Positions 56,122 to 63,424 of a stretch of DNA of 64,000 nt are shown piece by piece; the first letter of the stretch is position 1; each line of letters opens with the position of its first letter. This DNA is from Streptomyces sp. NBC_00582. Lineage in GTDB: Bacteria > Actinomycetota > Actinomycetes > Streptomycetales > Streptomycetaceae. A program made the position numbers and the translations under genes. The stretch is from assembly GCF_036345155.1 (NCBI RefSeq), contig NZ_CP107772.1, positions 6,820,001 to 6,884,000 of the forward strand, read 5' to 3'. Below the pieces are notes generated by a model that was not told the DNA's origin, made no database searches, and saw only the letters and a list, made by a program, of their open reading frames with translations.

Positions 56122-56160
56122 CGCAAAAGATTAACTGGACCTGCCCGATACCGGAAGGGA

Positions 56161-56775
56161 ATGATCCCCTCCATGCCCACCACCCTCTCCCCCTCCGTGC
56201 TGATCCTCCACGGCTGGCAGAACCACCGCCCCGAGGCCCACTGGCAGCACTGGCTCGCCGACCGCCTCACCGCCCTCGGCCATCCCGTCACCTACCCCCA
56301 GCTCCCCGACCCGGACACCCCGTCCCTGGAGACCTGGCTGACCGAACTGGAGCGCCTCCTGGCCGGCTTCGGCACCACCACCTCCGAGCGGGTCGTGGTG
56401 GCCCACAGCCTCTCCGCGGTCCTCTGGCTGCACGCCGCCGCCCGCAAGCTCCCCGGAGTGACGGCCCCGGACCGCGTCCTCCTGGTGGCCCCACCCGCGC
56501 CCTCGGTCATCGAAACCCACCCGGAGATCGCGGCTTTCACACCCCCACCCCTGACCGACCTCCCCCTCCCCACCCCCACGCACCTGGTGGCCGGCGACAA
56601 CGACCCCTACCTCCCCGAGGGCGCCCAACAGACCTACGGCACCCCCCTGCACCTCCCCACCACGATCCTCCCCGGGGCGGCCCACCTGGACCTGAACGCG
56701 GGGTACGGCCCATGGCCGTCGGTACTGGAGTGGTGCCGGAACCCGCAGACACGGCTCGGGGGGCGGGAGGAGTAG
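56161..56775 (+). CDS. RBBP9/YdeN-family serine hydrolase
   Basis: A 204-residue alpha/beta hydrolase. It has LILHGWQNHRPEAHWQHWLADRL at the N-terminus, the nucleophile elbow VVVAHSLSAVLWLHA (A-H-S-L-S) and a late acid/base pair in LVAGDNDPYLP and GAAHLDLNAGYG. The family hydrolyses small esters, and physiological substrates are unknown. The start is the ATG at 56161 after GGAAGGG; an ATG at 56173 is an alternative. Confidence 0.88.
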   Translation: MIPSMPTTLSPSVLILHGWQNHRPEAHWQHWLADRLTALGHPVTYPQLPDPDTPSLETWLTELERLLAGFGTTTSERVVVAHSLSAVLWLHAAARKLPGVTAPDRVLLVAPPAPSVIETHPEIAAFTPPPLTDLPLPTPTHLVAGDNDPYLPEGAQQTYGTPLHLPTTILPGAAHLDLNAGYGPWPSVLEWCRNPQTRLGGREE

Positions 56776-56804
56776 GGCGGCGCCTTCTCCTCACGGGCCG
56801 GCAC

Positions 56805-56888
56805 ATATCAGCCCGTCGGGCGTCCGAGGCCAGGAGCGGTGCCTTCTCGGCGCAGGGTCGGCAATATCAGCCCGTCCGGCGTTTGAGG
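56805..56888. repeat. Two copies of a Streptomyces-type dispersed repeat
   Basis: ATATCAGCCCGTCSGGCGTY-type sequence occurs at 56805-56829 and 56864-56888, within a longer similar unit of about 60 bp repeated in tandem (GGYGCCTTCTC before each). I recall this motif as frequent in Streptomyces intergenic DNA. The 56776-56982 stretch otherwise holds no gene. Confidence 0.55.
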
Positions 56889-56982
56889 ACAAGGCCCGTT
56901 CAGGGCCGAGACGGGGGGCCCGGGGGCGGCAGCCCCCAAAGACGGTCACCCCGACACCCCGCACCCGACCGGAGAACGGTGC

Positions 56983-57152
56983 CTAGGGGGGTGTTTCGAA
57001 AGTCCCGCACAGCACCCGCGGCGCCCGGCACGTACGCGCGCCGTACCGGCCGAAACCCCACGTACGCCCAGTACGAGGGCTTTCGTCCGGCACGCCGAGA
57101 GCACGCACCGGACACCGCGGGCACCGCACAGGACGTTCGAAACACCCCCTAG
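56983..57152. repeat. Family A inverted-repeat element, copy next to the IS
   Basis: A 170-bp element, near-identical to the copy at 27929-28097 but in the opposite orientation. Its left end has six G residues where the other has five. The right end CTAG (57149-57152) is shared with the left junction of the IS630-type element. It has no coding capacity. It was probably already present when the IS entered its terminal CTAG. Confidence 0.85.
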
Positions 57153-58240
57153 TGACCTGAGTCAGAGATTCGGCGGCAGTAGGCGGCTACTTTGTCGAGG
57201 ATCTCGTCGGCGGACTTGGTCCAGATGAACGGCCTCGGGTGTTCGTTCCAGTCGGCGAGCCAGCTGCGGATGTCGCGTTCGAGGGCTTGGACGGAGCGGT
57301 GGACGCCGCGCTTGAGCTTCTTCTGGGTCAGCTCGGCGAACCACCGCTCGACCAGGTTCAGCCAGGATGCGCTGGTCGGCGTGAAGTGCAGGTGGAACCG
57401 CGGATGGGATAGCAGCCACCGCTTGATGTCGGGCGTCTTGTGGGTCGCGTAGTTGTCCAGGATCAGATGAACCTGCAGATCAGCCGGGACTTCCTTGTCG
57501 AGCTTCGCGAGGAACTTCTTGAACTCCGCTGCCCGGTGGCGGCGGTGGAGGGAGCCGATGACCTTGCCGGTGGCGACCTCGAGAGCGGCGAAGAGGGTCG
57601 TGGTGCCGGCCCGGACGTAGTCGTGGCTGCGTCGTTCGGGAACTCCTGGCACCATCGGCAGGACCGGCTGGGATCGGTCCAGGGCCTGGATCTGCGACTT
57701 CTCGTCCACACAAAGGACCAGGGCCTTCTCCGGCGGATCGAGATACAGACCGACGACGTCGCGAACCTTGTCGATGAACAGCGGGTCGGTGGACAGCTTG
57801 AACGTCTGCGACCGGTGCGGGGCCAGAGCGAACGCCCGCCATATCCGTGACACCGTCGACTGCGACATTCCCGTGGCCGCGGCCATCGACCTCGTCGACC
57901 AGTGGGTCGCGTTCTTCGGCGTCTCCTCGAGCGTCTTGACGATGACCCGCTCGACGTCGGCATCGGTGATCTTACGGGGGACGCCGGGCCGCGGGTCGTC
58001 GCACAAGCCGTCCAGCCCCCGCTCGATGAAGCGGCGCCGCCAGGTGCGGACCGTGTCCGGAGCGATCCGCAGCCGACGGGACACCTCCATGATCGAGTGG
58101 CCTTCGGCGCACTCCAGCACGATCCGCGACCGCTGAGCCAACGCCTGAGCCGTCGTACGGCGACGTAACCAACCGTCCAGCACCGCCCGCTGGGCATCAG
58201 TTACTGACAACGGCGGAATCTTCGGACCCGGACGACTCAT
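57149..58240 (-). CDS. IS630-family DDE transposase
   Basis: A 363-residue transposase. An N-terminal helix-turn-helix (AQALAQRSRIVLECAEGHSIMEVSRRLRIAPDTVRTWRRRF, residues 31-71) precedes the catalytic domain with Asp179 (LVLCVDEKSQ), Asp262 (LILDNYATHK) and Glu298 (LNLVERWFAEL), giving DD35E. It appears complete. The final seven residues (RISDSGH) come from the terminal inverted repeat, and the stop TAG (57149-57151) is formed by the TA target duplication and a flanking G. So the element has no stop codon inside its own sequence. Confidence 0.95.
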   Translation of the reverse strand: MSRPGPKIPPLSVTDAQRAVLDGWLRRRTTAQALAQRSRIVLECAEGHSIMEVSRRLRIAPDTVRTWRRRFIERGLDGLCDDPRPGVPRKITDADVERVIVKTLEETPKNATHWSTRSMAAATGMSQSTVSRIWRAFALAPHRSQTFKLSTDPLFIDKVRDVVGLYLDPPEKALVLCVDEKSQIQALDRSQPVLPMVPGVPERRSHDYVRAGTTTLFAALEVATGKVIGSLHRRHRAAEFKKFLAKLDKEVPADLQVHLILDNYATHKTPDIKRWLLSHPRFHLHFTPTSASWLNLVERWFAELTQKKLKRGVHRSVQALERDIRSWLADWNEHPRPFIWTKSADEILDKVAAYCRRISDSGH

Positions 58241-58274
58241 GCCCGACTAACGACGAATCTCTGACTCAGGTCAC
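57152..58274. mobile_element. IS630-type insertion sequence, intact
   Basis: A 1123-bp element bounded by perfect 21-bp inverted repeats (57152-57172 and 58254-58274) starting GTGACCTGAGTCAGAGATTC. It is flanked by TA on both sides (57150-57151 and 58275-58276), the target duplication of the Tc1/mariner-IS630 superfamily, within a CTAG at each end. It carries one transposase gene, which reads to the last base of the left repeat. Confidence 0.93.
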
Positions 58275-58442
58275 TAGGGCCCTTCTGACGGATCTCCGCG
58301 GCGTCGCGACGCCCGGCACGCCCGCTCGCCGCACGGCGCGAAGGGCCAGGTGGCTCCGCCACATGACCCTCCACGCCGCACGCCGATCGCGTGCACCGAA
58401 CGCCGCTCCTTCACCCACGGAGATCCGTCAGAAGGGCCCTAG
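58274..58442. repeat. Family B inverted-repeat element (MITE-like)
   Basis: A 169-bp element with perfect 25-bp terminal inverted repeats starting CTAGGGCCCTTCTGACGGAT and no coding capacity. Its left CTAG is shared with the right junction of the IS, and its right CTAG (58439-58442) contains the stop codon of the LacI-type gene. It differs from family A in sequence but has the same length and target preference. Confidence 0.85.
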
Positions 58443-59485
58443 TCCCGCGGCACCCCGGAGGACCCCCGCACCATCAACTCCCCCCGCACCGTGGCGATCC
58501 TACCCGGCGGCGGCTCCTCCCGCCCCATCGCGATACGCCCGGCCCGCGCCCCCGCCTCCGCCAACGGCAACCGCACCGTCGTAAGAGAAGGCACCGCGTC
58601 GATACTGAACGGCAGATCGTCGAACCCGGCCACCGACACGTCCTCGGGAATCCGCAGCCCCGAGTCCCGCAACGCCGCACACGCCCCCAACGCGACGGAG
58701 TCGTTCGCGGCGACCACCGCGGTCAGACTCGGATCCCGCCGCAGCAGCTCCAGCGTGGCCTCGTACCCCGCCCGCCGGTCGTACCGCCCGTGCACGGTCC
58801 ACCGCGGATCCTCCTCGATCCCCGCCGCGGCCAGCGCCGCCCGGTGCCCCTCCAGCCGGTGCCGGGTCGTCGTCCGCTCCTCGGGACCGGCGATGTACCC
58901 CAGCCGCCGGTGCCCGAGCCCGATGAGGTGCTCGGTCAGCTCCCGCCCACCCCCACGGTTGTCGAAGGTGAGCGCGATCGCCGAGGTGTCCGGCGCCGGC
59001 GGCCGCCCGCACAGCACGATCCGCGTCCCCGCCTCCCCCAGCTTGCGCAGCTTCGCCGCCATCGCCGCCGCGTGCGGCTCGTTCTCCATGGCCCCGCCGG
59101 TCAGCACCACGGCCGCGGCCCGCTGCCGCTGCAACAGCGTCAGATAGGTCAGCTCCCGCTCCGGCGAGCCCCCGGTGTTGCAGACCACCGCCAGCCGCTC
59201 GCCCCCGGCGCGCCCGCCGGGTCCCCCGATCTCCCCCTGAATCGCACTGGCCATGATCCCGAAGAAGGGGTCGGCGATGTCGTTGACCAGGATCCCCACC
59301 AGGTCGGAGGTCGCCGCCGCGAGCGCGCTCGCGGGCCCGTTCAGCACATAGTCCAGCTCGTCCACCGCCCGCAGCACCCGCTCGCGGGTGGAAGCGGCGA
59401 CGGGATAGTTCCCGTTCAGCACGCGCGACACCGTCGCGGGCGAGACCTGCGCGCGGGCCGCCACGTCCGCCAGGGTCACCGTCAT
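58439..59485 (-). CDS. LacI-family transcriptional regulator
   Basis: A 348-residue LacI-type repressor. The N-terminal helix-turn-helix is TLADVAARAQVSPATVSRVLNGNYPVAAST, and the periplasmic-binding-protein-like core has VGILVNDIADPFFG and GFDDLPFSIDAVPSLTTVRLPLAEAG. The ATG at 59485 follows GGAGGA; the frame is open to 59542. It is divergent from a sugar catabolic operon whose promoter region carries a LacI-type palindrome. Its stop codon TAG sits in the CTAG used by the family B element. Confidence 0.93.
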   Translation of the reverse strand: MTVTLADVAARAQVSPATVSRVLNGNYPVAASTRERVLRAVDELDYVLNGPASALAAATSDLVGILVNDIADPFFGIMASAIQGEIGGPGGRAGGERLAVVCNTGGSPERELTYLTLLQRQRAAAVVLTGGAMENEPHAAAMAAKLRKLGEAGTRIVLCGRPPAPDTSAIALTFDNRGGGRELTEHLIGLGHRRLGYIAGPEERTTTRHRLEGHRAALAAAGIEEDPRWTVHGRYDRRAGYEATLELLRRDPSLTAVVAANDSVALGACAALRDSGLRIPEDVSVAGFDDLPFSIDAVPSLTTVRLPLAEAGARAGRIAMGREEPPPGRIATVRGELMVRGSSGVPRD

Positions 59486-59523
59486 CTCGTAGTCCTCCGG
59501 TCGCGCATCTCGTCGTACGTCCC

Positions 59524-59553
59524 CATACGTCCACGTACACATACGTCCACGTA
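59524..59553. promoter_or_regulatory. Direct repeats upstream of the LacI-type gene
   Basis: CATACGTCCACGTA occurs at 59524-59537 and 59540-59553, 16 bp apart, with a partial third copy near 59513. They lie 39-68 bp upstream of the regulator start and may be sites for autoregulation. Confidence 0.5.
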
Positions 59554-59697
59554 AGACAGGCCGGCCGCGGTCGCGGTTCCGGGCGTGTCCTCGCAGACCC
59601 TAAGGCCACGGACCCCTGTTGTTCGCCCCCTCGAACAACTCGGGATGGACACGGTCTTGTCCGGACCACTGGTCAGAGGCTAGCTTCTTCTTGGATA

Positions 59698-59709
59698 GAA
59701 AGCGCTTGC
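59698..59709. promoter_or_regulatory. LacI-type operator before the sugar operon
   Basis: GAAAGCGCTTGC contains the palindrome AAGCGCTT (59700-59707), the half-site pattern of many LacI/CcpA family operators. It lies 70-80 bp upstream of the oxidoreductase start and fits repression by the divergent LacI-type regulator. Confidence 0.65.
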
Positions 59710-59778
59710 TGTAACGCTGATCAGGAAGAGGCGTACGCGGCGCACACCACCGCGTACTACGCCTACGAAGGGACCGAC

Positions 59779-60930
59779 GTGACACGCAAGACGGTGCGTA
59801 TCGCCATGAACGGCGTGACGGGGCGCATGGGCTACCGCCAGCACCTCGTCCGCTCCATCCTCGCCCTGCGCGAACAGGGCGGCCTCGACCTCGGCGACGG
59901 CACCGTGCTGTGGCCGGAACCGATCCTCGTCGGCCGCCGCGAGCACGCCCTGAAGGCGCTCGCCGAGCAGCACGGCCTGGAGCACTGGGCGACGGACGTC
60001 GACGAGGTCCTCGCCGACCCGACCGTCGACATCTACTTCGACGCCCAGGTCACCTCCGCCCGTGAGGAGGCGATCACGAAGGCGATCGCCGCGGGCAAGC
60101 ACATCTACACGGAGAAGCCGACGGCCACCGGCCTCGACGGCGCCCTGCAGCTGGCCCGCCTCGCGAACGCGGCCGGCATCAAGCACGGCGTGGTCCAGGA
60201 CAAGCTGTTCCTCCCCGGCCTGCTCAAGCTGAAGCGCCTGATCGACGGCGGCTTCTTCGGCCGGATCCTGTCCATCCGCGGCGAGTTCGGCTACTGGGTC
60301 TTCGAGGGCGACTGGCAGACCGCCCAGCGCCCCTCCTGGAACTACCGCGCCGAGGACGGCGGCGGCATCGTCGTCGACATGTTCCCGCACTGGGAGTACG
60401 TCCTGCACGAGCTGTTCGGCCGTGTGAAGTCCGTCCAGGCCCTCACCGCCACCCACATCCCGCAGCGCTGGGACGAGAGCGACAAGCCCTACGACGCGAC
60501 GGCCGACGACGCGGCGTACGGCATCTTCGAACTCGACGGCGGCGCCATCGCCCAGATCAACTCCTCCTGGGCGGTCCGCGTCAACCGCGACGAGCTCGTC
60601 GAGTTCCAGGTCGACGGCACCGAGGGCTCCGCCGTCGCGGGCCTGCGCAACTGCCGCGTCCAGCACCGCTCGCTCACCCCCAAGCCGGTCTGGAACCCCG
60701 ACATCCCGGCCACCTACGCCTTCCGCGACCAGTGGCAGGAGGTCCCGGACAACGGCGACTTCGACAACGGCTTCAAGGCCCAGTGGGAGCTCTTCCTCAA
60801 GCACGTCTACGCCGACGCCCCCTACCACTGGGACCTCCTCGCCGGCGCCCGTGGCGTCCAGCTCGCCGAGCTGGGCCTGAAGTCCTCGGCCGAGGGCCGA
60901 CGCCTCGACGTCCCGGAGATCGCGCTGTGA
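59779..60930 (+). CDS. Gfo/Idh/MocA-family oxidoreductase
   Basis: A 383-residue NAD(P)-dependent sugar dehydrogenase or related enzyme. The N-terminal Rossmann domain is followed by the family motif EKPTATGLDGALQLA (Glu-Lys-Pro) and a C-terminal domain with DMFPHWEYVLHELFG. It opens a three-gene operon with GTGA overlaps to the next genes. Related operons degrade unusual sugars or cyclitols. The substrate is not visible from sequence. Confidence 0.9.
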   Translation: MTRKTVRIAMNGVTGRMGYRQHLVRSILALREQGGLDLGDGTVLWPEPILVGRREHALKALAEQHGLEHWATDVDEVLADPTVDIYFDAQVTSAREEAITKAIAAGKHIYTEKPTATGLDGALQLARLANAAGIKHGVVQDKLFLPGLLKLKRLIDGGFFGRILSIRGEFGYWVFEGDWQTAQRPSWNYRAEDGGGIVVDMFPHWEYVLHELFGRVKSVQALTATHIPQRWDESDKPYDATADDAAYGIFELDGGAIAQINSSWAVRVNRDELVEFQVDGTEGSAVAGLRNCRVQHRSLTPKPVWNPDIPATYAFRDQWQEVPDNGDFDNGFKAQWELFLKHVYADAPYHWDLLAGARGVQLAELGLKSSAEGRRLDVPEIAL

Positions 60931-62081
60931 CCATCCAGCTCCCCGCCCCCGACGGCACACTGCGGACCCACGACCCCCGCACCGAGCCGCTCCTCCTCAC
61001 CCCCGGCACGCCTTTCACCTCCCGTACGGTCTACTCGGCGGCGCACGTCGTCGCCGACCCCTTCGCGGACACCACCCCCGATTCCCCCGCCGCCGTCGAC
61101 TGGGACGCCACCCTCGCCTTCCGCCGCCACCTGTGGTCGCACGGGCTCGGTGTCGCCGAGGCGATGGACACCGCCCAGCGCGGCATGGGCCTGGACTGGG
61201 CGGGCGCGGCCGAGCTGATCCGCCGCAGCGCCGCCGAGGCGAAGGCGGTCGGCGGCCGCATCGCCTGCGGCGTCGGCACCGACCAGCTCACCGGCCCGGC
61301 GTCGCTCGCCGAGGTCCGCACGGCGTACGAGGAGCAGCTCGCCCTCGTCGAGGCCGTCGGCGCCCGGACGATCCTGATGGCCTCCCGCGCCCTCACGGCG
61401 GCCGCCTCCGGCCCCGAGGACTACCTCGAGGTCTACGGCCACCTCCTGCGCCAGGCCTCCGAGCCGGTGATCCTGCACTGGCTGGGCCCGATGTTCGACC
61501 CGGCGCTGGAGGGCTACTGGGGCTCCTCCGACCTCGACGCGGCGACGGACACCTTCCTGGAGGTCATCGCCGCGCACCCCGACAAGGTCGACGGCATCAA
61601 GGTCTCGCTCCTGGACGCCGGGCGCGAGATCGACATCCGCCGCCGGCTCCCGCAGGGCGTGCGCTGCTACACCGGCGACGACTTCAACTACCCCGAGCTG
61701 ATCGCGGGCGACGAGCAGGGCTTCAGCCACGCCCTCCTCGGCATCTTCGACCCGCTGGGCCCGCTGGCGGCGGAGGCGGTCCGCGTCCTGGACACGGGCG
61801 ACAAGGCGGGCTTCCGTGCCCTGCTCGACCCCACGGTCGAACTCTCCCGCCACCTCTTCCAGCCCCCCACCCGCTTCTACAAGACGGGCGTGGTGTTCCT
61901 GGCCTGGCTGGCCGGCCACCAGACGCACTTCACGATGGTCGGCGGCCTGCAGTCGGCCCGCTCCCTTCCGCACTTCGCCCGCGCCTACGAACTCGCCGAC
62001 GGTCTGGGCCTGTTCCCCGACCCGAAGCTGGCGGAGGACCGCATGAAGACCCTTCTGGCCCTGTACGGAGTCCCCCAGTGA
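60927..62081 (+). CDS. Dihydrodipicolinate synthase-like protein (DUF993)
   Basis: A 384-residue protein of the DapA/NAL superfamily group annotated DUF993. It contains AMDTAQRGMGLDWAGAAEL, RIACGVGTDQLTG, PVILHWLGPMFDPALEGYWGSSD, DGIKVSLLDAGREIDIR and YTGDDFNYPELI, the Lys of IKVS being a candidate Schiff-base residue. The GTG at 60927 overlaps the previous stop (GTGA). It should act as an aldolase or lyase on a sugar-acid intermediate in the operon's pathway. Confidence 0.88.
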   Translation: MTIQLPAPDGTLRTHDPRTEPLLLTPGTPFTSRTVYSAAHVVADPFADTTPDSPAAVDWDATLAFRRHLWSHGLGVAEAMDTAQRGMGLDWAGAAELIRRSAAEAKAVGGRIACGVGTDQLTGPASLAEVRTAYEEQLALVEAVGARTILMASRALTAAASGPEDYLEVYGHLLRQASEPVILHWLGPMFDPALEGYWGSSDLDAATDTFLEVIAAHPDKVDGIKVSLLDAGREIDIRRRLPQGVRCYTGDDFNYPELIAGDEQGFSHALLGIFDPLGPLAAEAVRVLDTGDKAGFRALLDPTVELSRHLFQPPTRFYKTGVVFLAWLAGHQTHFTMVGGLQSARSLPHFARAYELADGLGLFPDPKLAEDRMKTLLALYGVPQ

Positions 62082-62917
62082 CAGCCTCCCCCTCCCTCTC
62101 CCGCTTCTCCATCAACCAGATGACGGTGAAGCAGCTGTCGATGCCCGAACTGGTGGACACCTGCGCGGAGTTGGGTGTCCCCGGGGTGGGCCTGTGGCGA
62201 GAGCCGGTCCAGACGTACGGCCTGGAGCCCACCGCCAAGCTGATCCGCGACGCGGGCCTGACGGTCACCACCCTCTGCCGCGGCGGCTTCTTCACGGCGA
62301 TCGACCCGGCCGAACGCACGAAGGCCCTGGACGACAACCGCCGGGCGATCGAGGAGGCGGCCACCCTCGGCACCGAGGTCCTGGTCCTGGTCTCCGGCGG
62401 CCTCCCGGCCGGCTCCAAGGACCTGCACGGCGCCCGCGAACGCATCGCGGACGCCCTGTCGGTCCTGGGCCCCTACGCCGAACAGCACGGCGTGAAGCTG
62501 GCCATCGAGCCCCTCCACCCCATGTACGCCTCGGACCGCTGCGTGGTCTCCACCCTCACCCAGGCCCTGGACCTCGCGGAACGTTTCCCGGCCCACCAGG
62601 TCGGCGTGACGGTCGACACGTACCACATCTGGTGGGACGACCGGGCCCCCGCCGAGATCGCCCGCGCGGGCGCCTCGGGCCGTATCCACACCTTCCAACT
62701 GGCCGACTGGACGACCCCCCTGCCGGAGGGCGTCCTCAACGGCCGCGGCCAGATCGGCGACGGCGCGATCGACATGCGCGAGTGGCTGACGTACGTCGAA
62801 CAGGCCGGCTACACGGGCCCCGTCGAGGTCGAACTCTTCAACGACGGCCTGTGGGCCCGGGACGGCCGCGAGGTCCTGGCGGAGACGGCGGAGAGGTTCA
62901 CCCGGCACGCCCTCTGA
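62078..62917 (+). CDS. Sugar phosphate isomerase/epimerase-like TIM-barrel protein
   Basis: A 279-residue AP-endonuclease-2-like TIM-barrel protein. It contains LVLVSGGLPAGSKDLHGARERIADALS, the metal-site stretch LAIEPLHPMYASDRC, VGVTVDTYHIWWDD, and GPVEVELFNDGLWARDG. The GTG at 62078 overlaps the DUF993 stop (GTGA). It probably isomerises or epimerises an intermediate of the same catabolic pathway. A hairpin terminator follows 27 bp later. Confidence 0.9.
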   Translation: MTASPSLSRFSINQMTVKQLSMPELVDTCAELGVPGVGLWREPVQTYGLEPTAKLIRDAGLTVTTLCRGGFFTAIDPAERTKALDDNRRAIEEAATLGTEVLVLVSGGLPAGSKDLHGARERIADALSVLGPYAEQHGVKLAIEPLHPMYASDRCVVSTLTQALDLAERFPAHQVGVTVDTYHIWWDDRAPAEIARAGASGRIHTFQLADWTTPLPEGVLNGRGQIGDGAIDMREWLTYVEQAGYTGPVEVELFNDGLWARDGREVLAETAERFTRHAL

Positions 62918-62944
62918 CCACCGCGCGTCACCGCAACACCCGGA

Positions 62945-62978
62945 CGGCCGCCGCATGTCGAAAAACATCCGGCGGCCG
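62945..62978 (+). terminator. Terminator of the sugar operon
   Basis: A 14-bp inverted repeat with one mismatch (CGGCCGCCGCATGT with ACATCCGGCGGCCG) around a 6-base loop CGAAAA, 27 bases after the operon's last stop codon. Confidence 0.65.
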
Positions 62979-63014
62979 CCTGACGTCACGTCGCTTTGCA
63001 ACTGCTCATGCGAT

Positions 63015-63031
63015 AGTACGTTCGACGTACT
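63015..63031. promoter_or_regulatory. Short palindrome upstream of the ESX-like gene
   Basis: AGTACG-TTCGA-CGTACT, a perfect 6-bp inverted repeat, lies 19 bases upstream of the GTG start at 63050 and may be an operator. It is too short to be sure. Confidence 0.35.
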
Positions 63032-63049
63032 GCGTAGGGGGGAGCAGGA

Positions 63050-63424
63050 GTGACGGGCTGGGACATAGACGTCGCCGGAGTGCGCGGCGTTCTGCGGAAC
63101 ACCGGCACGGCGGCGAAGGCGCTGTCGGACACGGGCCAGGCGATGCAGGGCAACCTCGAGGAGGCGGCCTCGGCGGCGGGGACGATCACCAGCCAGTACG
63201 GTCCGTACGGCAGCACGGCGGGCCTGGTGGGCGCGGCGCTCGCGGAGTTCCTCGACCAGTGGACGCATGATCTGGTGTACATCGCCGAGCGCACGTCGAA
63301 GTCACTGAACGGCGCCGCCGAGGCCACGGCCCACTACGCCGAGGGCGACCTGACGATGGCGGCCACGGCACAACGGGAGGCGGCGAAGGAGCCGAAGGTC
63401 GATCTGCCGGGGGCGGGCAAGTGA
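63050..63424 (+). CDS. Small ESX/WXG100-like protein
   Basis: A 124-residue helical protein without signal peptide or WXG motif. It reads VRGVLRNTGTAAKALSDTGQAMQGNLEEAASAAG, GLVGAALAEFLDQWTHDLVYIAERTSKSLNGAAEAT and AEGDLTMAATAQREA, which resembles small helical-hairpin proteins that precede putative type VII-secreted toxins in Streptomyces. I recall a DUF6507 label for similar proteins but am not certain. The GTG at 63050 follows GGGGGGAG. The stop overlaps the next start (GTGA), so the two products are coupled. Confidence 0.75.
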   Translation: MTGWDIDVAGVRGVLRNTGTAAKALSDTGQAMQGNLEEAASAAGTITSQYGPYGSTAGLVGAALAEFLDQWTHDLVYIAERTSKSLNGAAEATAHYAEGDLTMAATAQREAAKEPKVDLPGAGK

